DNA of 64,000 bases from Microbacterium stercoris. Lineage in GTDB: Bacteria > Actinomycetota > Actinomycetes > Actinomycetales > Microbacteriaceae. Both the position numbers and the translations under genes were made by a program. The notes beneath the pieces are model-generated. The model worked only from the letters and a program-made list of their open reading frames with translations, was not told the DNA's origin and did no database searches. Below are positions 45,427-53,953 of this stretch, in pieces. The stretch's first letter is position 1. Each line of letters begins with the position of its first letter. The stretch covers positions 310,001 through 374,000 of the forward strand of contig NZ_JAGFOA010000004.1 in NCBI RefSeq assembly GCF_017592545.1, in the 5' to 3' direction.

Positions 45427-45597
45427 GTGATCAAGAGGCTCTGGGGTCGAAGTTTCGGTGTGAGTTTGCTCGGTCGACGGGCGTCGCCACGACGTCGGGA
45501 CACCGACCGCGCGTTCGCGCACGCGGGACGGGGTGAGCCAGGCGGCTCAGAGCCTGCGACGGCGCGTGTCATGTCGCATTGCGCGAGGGCATGTTGA
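45427..45597 (+). CDS. Small basic ORF (56 aa), first of an overlapping pair
   Basis: GTG at 45427 lies 6 nt after TAGTGT, the leaderless pattern. The product begins IKRLWGRSFGVSLLGRR, is strongly basic in its first half and contains two Cys at the end. The stop overlaps the start of the next small ORF (TGATG). Against it, its third-position G+C is well below the neighbours and no family is recognised. It could be a leader peptide whose translation controls the second ORF. Confidence 0.3.
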   Translation: MIKRLWGRSFGVSLLGRRASPRRRDTDRAFAHAGRGEPGGSEPATARVMSHCARAC

Positions 45598-45758
45598 TGG
45601 CCGCCAAGCACAAGCATTCATGCTCGCTCGACATCCTCGACATCCAGCCCGATACGCCCGCCGAGGCATGGGCGGCGCTGTGGGGAGCTGAGGAAGTCTC
45701 GCGCGACACAGAGGCGGAGGATCTGTGGGCGGTTCTCACTCCCGCAGATGAACGCTGA
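45597..45758 (+). CDS. Small acidic ORF (53 aa), second of an overlapping pair
   Basis: ATG at 45597 has GAGGG 7 nt upstream, and overlaps the preceding small ORF's stop. The protein begins AAKHKHSCSLDILDIQP and continues with an acidic, Trp-rich helix (AEAWAALWGAEEV, EAEDLWAVLTPADER). Third-position G+C is clearly raised (about 70%), with charged and hydrophobic residues spaced as in an amphipathic helix. One Cys, no signal peptide. No known family; it might be a small regulator or an antitoxin-like partner, but that is a guess. Confidence 0.45.
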   Translation: MAAKHKHSCSLDILDIQPDTPAEAWAALWGAEEVSRDTEAEDLWAVLTPADER

Positions 45759-45771
45759 TAATGCACATTAT
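45758..45771. promoter_or_regulatory. AT-rich inverted repeat after the small ORF pair
   Basis: ATAATG-CA-CATTAT, perfect 6-bp arms, begins on the last base of the stop codon. It is unusually AT-rich for this genome and resembles an operator or a weak hairpin more than a terminator. The rest of 45772-45857 shows nothing. Confidence 0.4.
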
Positions 45772-45857
45772 GTCAGCTCGTCAGGACACCATCACGAGCG
45801 CGGCCCCCGTTTCTCAGCCGGCCCTCCCCGACTGAACCGGTGATCCGTCAGCTTCCT

Positions 45858-46262
45858 TCAGCCGCGACCCGCTCCCCGGATCTGGTCGCGCAGCTCGAGC
45901 GCGCTGGACGAACCGGTTGCTTCGACGATGCGGCCGCGGTCGACGCGATACATCGCGAACTCGGCCACGTTCGCGTGACGACGGGTGGGTGCCATCCCGC
46001 CGAACACGCCGAGATGAGTGCCGCTCCCCCGCAGGTGCACGGCGATCCGGTCATCCTCGGCGACGACCTGAATGCGGCGCCATCTCCAGTCGGGGAAAGC
46101 CACGAACAGGTCGGCGAGATCGGCGAGCCACGCGGCCGCGCCGCCAGGCAGGTGCGCACGCCGCACCGCCGGGTCGAGGAACTCCTCGATGCGCGAGAGA
46201 TCGTGACGATTGCACGCGTCGAGAAAGTCGGCATGCCATTCGTGCAGCTCCCACGGTTCCAT
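45858..46262 (-). CDS. SnoaL-like (NTF2-fold) protein
   Basis: A 134-aa protein of the NTF2-like/SnoaL polyketide cyclase superfamily: WHADFLDACNRHDLSRIEEFLDPAVRRAHLPGG, then the helix LADLADLFVAFPDWRWRRIQVVAEDDRIAVHLRGSGTHLG and a C-terminal strand pair NVAEFAMYRVDRGRIVEATG. ATG at 46262 has CATAAT 6 nt upstream, a TATA-like box at the leaderless distance; the frame open to 46484 is ignored. A substrate cannot be assigned; many such proteins are small hydrolases or isomerases. Confidence 0.85.
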   Translation of the reverse strand: MEPWELHEWHADFLDACNRHDLSRIEEFLDPAVRRAHLPGGAAAWLADLADLFVAFPDWRWRRIQVVAEDDRIAVHLRGSGTHLGVFGGMAPTRRHANVAEFAMYRVDRGRIVEATGSSSALELRDQIRGAGRG

Positions 46263-46383
46263 CCGCTCATTATGAGGACGCCGCGGTCGCTCGCGCACAC
46301 TCGACCGCTGCACCCGACCGGCGGTCCCTTCGCGAATCTCATCCGCTGGCGCCGGCTGCCGAGATCCGAGAGAGACTGGAGAC

Positions 46384-46764
46384 ATGAGCACCGTGGAGCT
46401 GACCGCCGAGACCTTCGAGCCCACCGTGACGGGAGACGGCATCGTCCTCGTCGACATCTGGGCCGAGTGGTGTGGCCCGTGCAAGCAGTTCGCGCCGATC
46501 TACGACGCAGCTGCGACCGAAAACCCTGACATCGTCTTCGGCAAGGTCGATTCCGAGGCGAACCCGGAGCTCTCCGCGGCGCTGGGCGTTCAGGCGATCC
46601 CCACGTTGATGGTCTTCCGCGACGGCATCGGCCTCTTCCAGCAGGCAGGCGCGCTGCCCAAGCCGGCACTCGACAGCCTCATCGCGCAGGCCCGCGCTCT
46701 CGACATGGATCAGGTGCGTGCCGCGGTCGCCGAGCAGCAGCAGGCGCAGCCCGGCGACGCCTGA
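46384..46764 (+). CDS. Thioredoxin
   Basis: A 126-aa thioredoxin with the standard active site WAEWCGPC (Cys30 and Cys33), VDSEANPELSAALGVQAIPTLMVFRDG with the cis-Pro, and a C-terminal extension of about 20 residues ending QQQAQPGDA. No signal peptide, so cytoplasmic, kept reduced by thioredoxin reductase. The ribosome-binding site is GAGAGAC. It may serve the Cys-type peroxidase at 1.1 kb. The paralogue count cannot be judged from this window. Confidence 0.95.
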   Translation: MSTVELTAETFEPTVTGDGIVLVDIWAEWCGPCKQFAPIYDAAATENPDIVFGKVDSEANPELSAALGVQAIPTLMVFRDGIGLFQQAGALPKPALDSLIAQARALDMDQVRAAVAEQQQAQPGDA

Positions 46765-46808
46765 TCCGGACGGGTGCGAGCGGCACGCTCCGCGGCGTCG
46801 TCCCTTCC

Positions 46809-47465
46809 TCAGGTGGCCGGATCGATGCCGAGCTGTGCGAGCGCTGGCCCCGCGCCGCGCACGGCGATGGTCCAGTCGGGACGCACGAAATCCTGCTTCG
46901 CGAGCCGCACCTTCTGGTGGTCGACGGGCTCGCCCGCACGCGGCGACACCCGCGAGACCCCGTTCGGCTGGTAGCCGAGTTTGCGGGACACACCGAGCGA
47001 CGCCTCGTTCCACGCGGCCGCGCTCGATTCCGCCCATTCCGCTCCGAGGTGATCGAAGGCGAACTGCAGCAGCGCCGCCCGCATCTCGGTGCCGATCCCG
47101 TCACCCTGCGCGCTCTGCGTGAGCCAGGATCCGGTCTCAACGGTGCGTCGGTCCGAGAACTGATGCGCGGAGAGGTCCTGCGACCCGATCACCCGCCCCT
47201 CGTGGTGGATGGCGAAGGCGATGTGCCAGTGGCTGGGCGTCACTTGCCCGCGGAGGTGCCATTGGAAGGCAGCCGTGTTGCGCGGCAGGTCCTCCGGAGG
47301 CGCATCGGTCCACGGGACGCCGAACGGCATCCGCGAGGGGTCATGGATGCCATCGAGCGCTGCGTGGACGAGACCTGGCAGGTCGTCGTCGCGCACGGGG
47401 CGCAACAAGAGGCGGGGCGTCTCGATCTCGAGACCGAAGATCGGCCAGATGTCTTCCAGTCGCAT
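46809..47465 (-). CDS. GNAT family N-acetyltransferase (RimJ/RimL type)
   Basis: A 218-aa acetyltransferase: ETPRLLLRPVRDDDLPGLVHAA at the start, the acetyl-CoA strand FAIHHEGRVIGSQDLSAHQF, the pyrophosphate loop SAQGDGIGTEMRAALLQFAFDHLGAE and AWNEASLGVSRKLGYQPNGV. The order matches the ribosomal-protein acetyltransferase subgroup, which also covers many small-molecule acetylases. It converges on the thioredoxin gene. Substrate unknown. Confidence 0.91.
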   Translation of the reverse strand: MRLEDIWPIFGLEIETPRLLLRPVRDDDLPGLVHAALDGIHDPSRMPFGVPWTDAPPEDLPRNTAAFQWHLRGQVTPSHWHIAFAIHHEGRVIGSQDLSAHQFSDRRTVETGSWLTQSAQGDGIGTEMRAALLQFAFDHLGAEWAESSAAAWNEASLGVSRKLGYQPNGVSRVSPRAGEPVDHQKVRLAKQDFVRPDWTIAVRGAGPALAQLGIDPAT

Positions 47466-47572
47466 GTCCAGAACCTATCGGCCGACGGCGGGGTCCCGGT
47501 GCATCACCGCCTCCGCCGGCCGGCGGCTGCGGGCAGACACCGTCACCGGCGTCTGCCCGCAGCCGCGAGTCG

Positions 47573-48414
<842 letters not shown>

Positions 48415-48473
48415 CGTATGGAGGGGACTGCCAGGAACTCCCGCGCGGCCGCGCAGCTCAGGGGCCACGCAGA

Positions 48474-49211
48474 TCAGCGGTCGATCAGTCCGGCCAGTTC
48501 CTCGGTCGTACCGGAGAACGCGTTCATGTCGATGTAGTGCTCGTCGCCCCGGTAGCCGGAGAGACGGTCGCGATGCGAGTACTGCCAGATCGCCCATTCG
48601 CGACCGTCGTCCAACGCCGGCGGCAGCACCACCGACCGGATCCAGATGGGATTGTCCGGATAGCCGCCTGAGATGTACCGGTCGTACGCCTCGGGCGTGG
48701 CGTAGATCACCGCCGGGACGCCGTAATGCTGCTCGAGGCGGTCGAGAAGCGGGCCGAGGATGGCGTCGACGTCAGCGCGAGACGGCGGATCCTGGAAGAA
48801 GTCGCCGTAGAACTCCACGTCCACGGCGATCGGCAGGGTCGCCCCATCCGGCACCGTGTCGATGACGTGCTGCGCCTGGCGGGCTCCAGGGGTCTCGAAG
48901 CTCATGAAGTGGTAGGCGCCGACAAGCAGGTCGGTATCGAGGGCCCCAGGCCAATTGGCCTCGAAGCGGGAGTCGACCGTCGACGATCCCTCGGTCGCCT
49001 TGATGTACGCGAAGTCGATGCCCTGCTCGGCGAGCACCGGCCAGTCGATCTCCCCCTGATAGGACGAGACGTCGACGCCGCGCACGTCGTGGCCCGCGGC
49101 GAAGATGCGCCCGGGCCAGATGACACCCGACCAGATGAGCGCCGCGAGAAGCCCGAGGGTCCCCAGGGCGGCCGCCGCGATCGCGATCAGGCGGCGACGG
49201 GCGGCGCTCAG
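48474..49211 (-). CDS. GH25 lysozyme-like muramidase, membrane-anchored or secreted
   Basis: A 245-aa protein: one N-terminal hydrophobic helix (LIAIAAAALGTLGLLAALIWSGVIWPG) then a GH25 domain beginning GVDVSSYQGEIDWPVLAEQGIDFAYIKATEGSS, with the catalytic pair in AVDVEFYGD and a final IWQYSHR...DMNAF. It should hydrolyse peptidoglycan outside the membrane. No ATG, GTG or TTG precedes the helix in frame except a distant ATG at 49370 inside the GNAT gene. CTG at 49211 overlaps the GNAT stop as CTGA, with GGAG 8 nt upstream. Confidence 0.88.
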   Translation of the reverse strand: MSAARRRLIAIAAAALGTLGLLAALIWSGVIWPGRIFAAGHDVRGVDVSSYQGEIDWPVLAEQGIDFAYIKATEGSSTVDSRFEANWPGALDTDLLVGAYHFMSFETPGARQAQHVIDTVPDGATLPIAVDVEFYGDFFQDPPSRADVDAILGPLLDRLEQHYGVPAVIYATPEAYDRYISGGYPDNPIWIRSVVLPPALDDGREWAIWQYSHRDRLSGYRGDEHYIDMNAFSGTTEELAGLIDR

Positions 49212-49705
49212 AGCCTCAGCTCCATCTCGACCTCGTCGCCATAGGGCGGCAGCTCGTACGGGCGGCGGTTCCCGGTCTCGACGAAGCCGCGGCGGCGGTA
49301 GTAGGCCATGGCGCGCGGATTGTCGGCGTGAACCTCGAGACGCAGCTGCGGGCCCACTCCCCTGGCCCACTCGACGATGCCGTCGAGCAGCGCATCCGCG
49401 ACGCCCTCGTCACGGCCGCGGTGGCGCGCATCGACGAAGACGCCCACGAGCATCGGACCGGTGCGCGGCGAGAGGTAGCCGCGCATGATGCCGATCCACT
49501 CGCCATCCTGCGCGACGGCCACGACGGCGGCGTTCGTGCCGGCGTTCGCGTGTGCGGCACGGTTCTGCCACTCCTCGTCGATGTAGGCGAGCGACTGCGC
49601 CAGCGTCTCGCCGTAGGCGATCGGGGTGTCGGCGAGCATCCGAAGCCTCAGCTCGCGGAACTTCTCCCAGTCGTCCGCGGTCGGGCGGTGCAGCGTGAAG
49701 GGCAT
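49208..49705 (-). CDS. GNAT family N-acetyltransferase
   Basis: A 165-aa acetyltransferase: DWEKFRELRLRMLADTPIAYGETLAQS at the start, then VVAVAQDGEWIGIMRGYLSPRTGPMLVGVFVDARHRGRDEGVADALLDGIVEWA with the acetyl-CoA-binding RxxGxA loop, and LEVHADNPRAMAYYRRRGFVETG. The stop overlaps the CTG start of the lysozyme gene. The family substrate range is wide, so none is proposed. Confidence 0.93.
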   Translation of the reverse strand: MPFTLHRPTADDWEKFRELRLRMLADTPIAYGETLAQSLAYIDEEWQNRAAHANAGTNAAVVAVAQDGEWIGIMRGYLSPRTGPMLVGVFVDARHRGRDEGVADALLDGIVEWARGVGPQLRLEVHADNPRAMAYYRRRGFVETGNRRPYELPPYGDEVEMELRL

Positions 49706-49726
49706 GCCGTTCAGCCTAGGGGCGGC

Positions 49727-49948
49727 TCAGGCGACGCGGCGGAACCGCGGGCCGTCGTAGCCGTCGCGCGCCACGTGCTCGGAGAACATCGCGAGGGGCC
49801 GGATCCAGAAGCTGTAATCGTCGTACAGCTTCCGGTAGAAGACCAGCTCCTCCTCGGTCTCGCTGTGGCGTCCGACGCCGATCACCTCGTAGCGGCTGCC
49901 CTTGAAGTGCTCGTAGATGCCGGGCGAGATGCGGTCTGCGTCGGTCAT
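49727..49948 (-). CDS. DUF1653 family small protein
   Basis: A 73-aa protein, almost the whole DUF1653 domain: ISPGIYEHFKGSRYEVIGVGRHSETEEELVFYRKLYDDYSFWIRPLAMFSEHV. The family is a small SH3-like barrel of unknown function, often adjacent to unrelated genes. ATG at 49948 overlaps the PspC gene's stop by four bases (ATGA). No signal peptide. Confidence 0.88.
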   Translation of the reverse strand: MTDADRISPGIYEHFKGSRYEVIGVGRHSETEEELVFYRKLYDDYSFWIRPLAMFSEHVARDGYDGPRFRRVA

Positions 49949-50130
49949 TCCGACGGGATGATGAGCCAGAGCGCGATGTACACCGGAATCGTGCCGCCGA
50001 CGAGGAACAGCCCGAGCAGCGCCAGGAAACGCACGAGCGTGACGCTCATGTCGAACCGGTTGGCTACCGCAGCGCAGACGCCCGCGATGCCGCGGCCGTG
50101 AAGGGGACGGATGAGTGCGGGGGTGGTCAT
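49945..50130 (-). CDS. PspC domain membrane protein
   Basis: A 61-aa single PspC domain: LHGRGIAGVCAAVANRFDMSVTLVRFLALLGLFLVGGTIPVYIALWLIIPSE, with one amphipathic and one membrane helix. PspC proteins take part in envelope-stress responses; this one has no PspA or PspB neighbour. It overlaps the DUF1653 gene. Confidence 0.9.
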   Translation of the reverse strand: MTTPALIRPLHGRGIAGVCAAVANRFDMSVTLVRFLALLGLFLVGGTIPVYIALWLIIPSE

Positions 50131-50139
50131 ACGCCGAGG

Positions 50140-50532
50140 CTAGCTGCCTTGGCCCGTTCGCGCCGCCCACCCGGACCACTCCTCCGCGTCGACGATGCAG
50201 AACCGGTTGCCCTCCGGATCCTCGAGCACGTAGTAGTCGGCGTCCTCGGGACGATCGTCCCAGGAGATCGCCCTCGCGCCCAGCGCGGTGAGCCGCGTGA
50301 TCTCCCCCTGCTGATCGTGCGCGTACAGGTCCAGATGGATCCGCGGAGGCAGCACTCGCTCCGACTCCCGCAGGTCGAGGGCGATCTGCACACCCTGCCC
50401 GTGGCGGGGCTTGAGCACAACGAACGTCTCCTCGCGGGGCTCGCGCACGACGTAGTCGAGCGCCGCGGTCCAGAAGCGGATCTGGCGCTCGAGATCGCGA
50501 ACACGGATGACGATGGAGCCGACGATGAGCAT
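50140..50532 (-). CDS. VOC family protein
   Basis: A 130-aa vicinal-oxygen-chelate protein: VGSIVIRVRDLERQIRFWTAALDYVVREP at the start, GVQIALDLRESERVLPPRIHLDLYAHDQQGEITRLTALGARAIS in the middle and YYVLEDPEGNRFCIVDAEEW at the end. ATG at 50532 is used; the longer frame to 50853 overlaps the SUMF1 gene. Whether it binds metal is not clear. It lies between PspC and a SUMF1 homologue without a tight operon link. Confidence 0.9.
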   Translation of the reverse strand: MLIVGSIVIRVRDLERQIRFWTAALDYVVREPREETFVVLKPRHGQGVQIALDLRESERVLPPRIHLDLYAHDQQGEITRLTALGARAISWDDRPEDADYYVLEDPEGNRFCIVDAEEWSGWAARTGQGS

Positions 50533-50588
50533 GCCCCGAACGGTACGCACCACGTGGGTGGCCGAACAGCCCTTGACGTCGCACCGGC

Positions 50589-51347
50589 TCACCGCATAGG
50601 AGTCCAGCCGAACGGAATGGGCCCGCGCACGTCGGAGCGCTCTCGATCGGCCATCGCCGACCAGCCCTGCGCTTCGTCGGGAGTGTCGAAAGCGCCCCGC
50701 GCGAGCCGGAAGCCGAGGTCCGGATGATGCATGCGCGGTCCCCCGCCGCGGCGCACCCCGGCGCGCACGCTGTGCGAGTCGTCGTCGTAGCCGCCTCCGC
50801 GGAAGACGCGGTAGTCGCCGTAACGCGCCGGGTCGAGCAGGTCCCAGCACCACTCCCAGACGTTGCCGAGCGTGTCGAACAGACCGTGCAGGTTCGGCAT
50901 CTTGCCTCCCACGTCCTGCGGGGTGCTCACCCCATCAGCGGACGTCCAGGCGATGTCCTTCAGCAGTCCGTAGTGCGCGCCGGTGGACCCCGCCCGGCAG
51001 GCGAACTCCCATTCGGCCTCGGTGGGCAGACGATACCCATCGGACTCGACGTGCCAGGTCACGGTCTCCCCGTCGTACGAATACGCCGGATCCAGCCCCT
51101 CCCACTCGGAGGCGGCGTTGCAGAACCGGATCGCTCGCTGCCAGCTGAGATCGGTCGCCGGACGCCGAGGATGCGCGACATCGGCGCCGGGGAACGCGTC
51201 GCCCAGGATCTCCGCCATCTGCTCCTGCGTCACCGCGAACACGCCGATCTCGAAGGGAGCAAGCTCGACCGTCCGGCGACTGCGCGTGCGGGCGTCGTGC
51301 AGCGTCACGCTGCCGCCCGGGATGTGGGCCAGCTCGATGTCGTCCAT
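50589..51347 (-). CDS. SUMF1/formylglycine-generating-enzyme-fold protein, no catalytic cysteines
   Basis: A 252-aa stand-alone SUMF1-fold protein. Hallmarks are LAPFEIGVFAVTQEQMAEIL, PATDLSWQRAIRFCNAASEWEGL, DGYRLPTEAEWEFACRAG, NVWEWCWDLLDPARYGDYRVFRGGGYDDD and GFRLARG. In true formylglycine-generating enzymes the stretch after RGGS carries two active-site cysteines. Here that region reads FRGGGYDDDSHSVRAGVRRGGG, with neither. So it is probably not a sulfatase activator but one of the many SUMF1 paralogues (EgtB-like or unassigned). Confidence 0.87.
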   Translation of the reverse strand: MDDIELAHIPGGSVTLHDARTRSRRTVELAPFEIGVFAVTQEQMAEILGDAFPGADVAHPRRPATDLSWQRAIRFCNAASEWEGLDPAYSYDGETVTWHVESDGYRLPTEAEWEFACRAGSTGAHYGLLKDIAWTSADGVSTPQDVGGKMPNLHGLFDTLGNVWEWCWDLLDPARYGDYRVFRGGGYDDDSHSVRAGVRRGGGPRMHHPDLGFRLARGAFDTPDEAQGWSAMADRERSDVRGPIPFGWTPMR

Positions 51348-51432
51348 GGACCCATCCTCCCGCGCGCCACGATGGCAGGATCCGGATCACCCCTGGCCGT
51401 CGCGCGCCGCATGCACGGTGTGGAATGGAACG

Positions 51433-51993
51433 GTGACCACCGCACTCATCGTGATCGACATGCAGCAGGGCTTCGACGACGCCTTCTGGGGGCCCACGAC
51501 CAACCGCCCGGGATGCGAGGACAACGTCGCCCGCCTGATCGAGGCATGGCGAGCGACGGGCGATCCGATCGTCGTCGTGCGTCACGACAGCACGAGCGAG
51601 CGCTCGCCGCTGAATCCGGCGAACCCCGGCAACTCCCTCATGGACGCGGTCGCGGCTGCCGACCCGGCGATCCTGGTGACGAAGAGCGTGAACTCCGCGT
51701 TCTATGGAGAACCCGACCTCGAAGGGTGGCTGCGCGGATCCGGCATCTCCCGCATCGTCGTCTGCGGCATCCAGACGAACATGTGCGTGGAGACCACCGC
51801 CCGCATGGCGGGAAACCTCGGCTTCGAGGTCGAGGTGCCGATCGATGCCACGCGCACGTTCGACCTCGTCGGCCCGGACGGAGTGGCGACGCCTGCGGCG
51901 ACGCTTATGGCGGTGACCGCAACCAACCTGCACGGCGGAGGTTTCGCGACCGTCACCACGACGGACGAGCTCATCGCGCGCGGAGCGCGCTGA
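51433..51993 (+). CDS. Cysteine hydrolase of the isochorismatase superfamily
   Basis: A 186-aa hydrolase. The catalytic Asp is in TALIVIDMQQGFDDAFWG, the Lys in LVTKSVNSAFYG, and the Cys in VVCGIQTNMCVETTARMAGNLGF; the cis-peptide element is GIQTNMCV. Such enzymes cleave amides (for example nicotinamide-like or biuret-like compounds) or act on isochorismate. GTG at 51433 is chosen; an in-frame GTG at 51418 is possible. It converges on dinB. Confidence 0.92.
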   Translation: MTTALIVIDMQQGFDDAFWGPTTNRPGCEDNVARLIEAWRATGDPIVVVRHDSTSERSPLNPANPGNSLMDAVAAADPAILVTKSVNSAFYGEPDLEGWLRGSGISRIVVCGIQTNMCVETTARMAGNLGFEVEVPIDATRTFDLVGPDGVATPAATLMAVTATNLHGGGFATVTTTDELIARGAR

Positions 51994-51994
51994 G

Positions 51995-53089
51995 TCAGAG
52001 GCGGCCGCGCACGGGCGTGCGCTCCACGGTGTCGCCTTCGCCGGGCATCACCATCTCGGCGCGCACGCCCAGCAGGCGCACCTCACGCTGCTCGAGCCTG
52101 TCGCACAGTGCCAGAGCCGCCGCGACGACCTCCTCCCTCTCGAGGGTGGGCTCGGGCAGCTTGCGACCGATCGTCTTCGTCTCGAACGGGGCGTAGCGCA
52201 CCTTGAGGTTCACGCGAAAGATCGCTCGGCCTTCCGCGACGCAGTCGGCGTGCACCTGCTCGGAGAGAACTCGCACCGCTGCTCGCACCTCCTCGGCGCT
52301 CACCAGGTTGCGCTGATAGGTGGTCTCGCGGCTGCGCCCGCGCGCGATCCACGGCGAATCGTCGACCTGTGCGGGACCGATTCCGCGCCCGAGCTCGTGA
52401 TACCAGATGCCCATTCGCGGTCCGAACTCGGTGATCAGCTCGCCAGGGTCGGCGGCGGCGAGCTGCGCCACGGTGGTGATCCCGTGCACGGCTAGGCGCT
52501 TGGCGACCTTCGCGCCGACGCCCCACAATGCACGGGTCGGGCGCTCCCCCATCACCTCGAACCAGTTGGCCTCGGTGAGCCGGAACACCCCGCGCGGCTT
52601 TCCGAACTCGGTCGCGATCTTGGCGCGCACCTTGTTGTCGCCGATCCCCACGGTGCAGTGCAGGTGCGTGGCCGCGAGCACCGCCTCCTGCGCGTGGCGC
52701 GCGAGTGACTCCGGATCGTCCGTCGTCGCCCCGAGGAAGCACTCATCCCAGCCGAGCACCTCCACAACGACGTCGGGGAGCGCACGAAGCGCCCGCATGA
52801 CCTCATCCGATGCCGCTTCGTACGCCTCGTGGTCGACGGGAAGGAAGACAGCGTCTTCGGGTGCCTTTCGCGCGGCGATCTTCAGCGGCATGCCTGAACC
52901 GATGCCGAACGCTCGCGCCTCGTACGAGGCGGTCGAGACCACCGCGCGCTCGGTCGGGTCACCGCGTCCGCCGACGATGACGGGCCGCCCCGCCAGTTCG
53001 GGACGCCGGAGCACCTCGACCGCGGCGATGAACTGGTCCATATCCACGTGCAGCACCCAGGGCTGGGGAGACATCCCGCGATCCGCCAT
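51995..53089 (-). CDS. dinB: DNA polymerase IV (Y-family)
   Basis: A 364-aa translesion polymerase. The first catalytic block is VLHVDMDQFIAAVEVLRRPELAGRPVIVGG (Asp16 and Asp18 by this start) and the second is VLGWDECFL, where most Pol IV proteins read SxDEAYL; Asp-Glu are kept. ATG at 53089 has TACGTT 6 nt upstream, suggesting a leaderless mRNA; ATG at 53074 is the alternative. No LexA box (CGAAC-N4-GTTCG type) is seen. It converges on the isochorismatase-like gene. Confidence 0.92.
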   Translation of the reverse strand: MADRGMSPQPWVLHVDMDQFIAAVEVLRRPELAGRPVIVGGRGDPTERAVVSTASYEARAFGIGSGMPLKIAARKAPEDAVFLPVDHEAYEAASDEVMRALRALPDVVVEVLGWDECFLGATTDDPESLARHAQEAVLAATHLHCTVGIGDNKVRAKIATEFGKPRGVFRLTEANWFEVMGERPTRALWGVGAKVAKRLAVHGITTVAQLAAADPGELITEFGPRMGIWYHELGRGIGPAQVDDSPWIARGRSRETTYQRNLVSAEEVRAAVRVLSEQVHADCVAEGRAIFRVNLKVRYAPFETKTIGRKLPEPTLEREEVVAAALALCDRLEQREVRLLGVRAEMVMPGEGDTVERTPVRGRL

Positions 53090-53203
53090 GTCGCGAACGT
53101 AGCCCAGTAACGCCCCGGGCGCAGGGTGTCGGCGGTGTCGCTCACGGGACTCCACCCTGTCAACCCGTCACACCCGGGACGTCCGAGCGACAAGGATGGG
53201 GAG

Positions 53204-53953
53204 GTGCGCAACATCCGGACCATCGACCTCGACGACCGACGATTCCGCGTGTTCTCCTCCGAGCGGGTCTCCGCCGGACGCGAGTTCCTGCTCGTTCACG
53301 GGGTGGGGATCTCACACCGGCTGTTCTCACGCCTCCATGGCGTGCTGAGCGCAGAGCACAGCGTGCATACGCTCGACCTCCCGGGCTTCGGTGGGCTGCC
53401 GAAGCCCTCCACGGACCGCGACGTCGAGGCGATGGCCGCCGATCTCGGCCGGGTCCTCGATCGTCTCCAGATCGGTCCGGTCGTGGCGGTCGGCGACTCG
53501 ATGGGCACGCAGTGGGTCGTCGAGCTCGCGACACAGCGCCCCGACCTCGTCTCGCACGTGATCGCAATCGGGCCTGTCGCGGACTCCCGCCACCGGAGCC
53601 TCCTCGAACAGGCGACCGCGCTGGGGCTCGACAGTCTCCGCGAGCCCCCGAGCGCGAACGCGCGCGTGTTCGTCGAGTACGCGCGGTGCGGCCCCCGCTG
53701 GTACGCGCAGCAGGTGCGCCACATGCTCGACTATCCGATCGAGAAGCGGGTGGCCGAGTTGAGCGTGCCGTTGCTCGTGCTCCGGGGAGGGCGCGACCCG
53801 ATTGCCGGACCGGAGTGGTCGCGCGACATCGCCCGTCGCACCGCGCGCGGGCGCTTCGTCGAAGTGGCAGGCCACCCCCACCTGGTGCAGCACACCGCAC
53901 CCGAACCAGTCGCACGGGAGATCGAGGCGTTCCTCGAGGCGGAGCCGATGTGA
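53204..53953 (+). CDS. Alpha/beta hydrolase
   Basis: A 249-aa hydrolase. The oxyanion motif is FLLVHGVGISHRLF, the nucleophile is the Ser of AVGDSMGTQW, the acid is Asp in LVLRGGRDPIAGPEW and the His is in VEVAGHPHLVQHTAPEP. GTG at 53204 follows AAGGAT. The open frame back to 53126 lies opposite the dinB promoter. The next hydrolase overlaps it (GTGA), so the two are made together. Substrate unknown; lipase/esterase-like or C-C hydrolase. Confidence 0.9.
   Translation: MRNIRTIDLDDRRFRVFSSERVSAGREFLLVHGVGISHRLFSRLHGVLSAEHSVHTLDLPGFGGLPKPSTDRDVEAMAADLGRVLDRLQIGPVVAVGDSMGTQWVVELATQRPDLVSHVIAIGPVADSRHRSLLEQATALGLDSLREPPSANARVFVEYARCGPRWYAQQVRHMLDYPIEKRVAELSVPLLVLRGGRDPIAGPEWSRDIARRTARGRFVEVAGHPHLVQHTAPEPVAREIEAFLEAEPM

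Noticed and set aside
52990..53203. LexA/SOS box upstream of dinB
   Set aside because: No CGAAC-N4-GTTCG-like sequence is present in the region.
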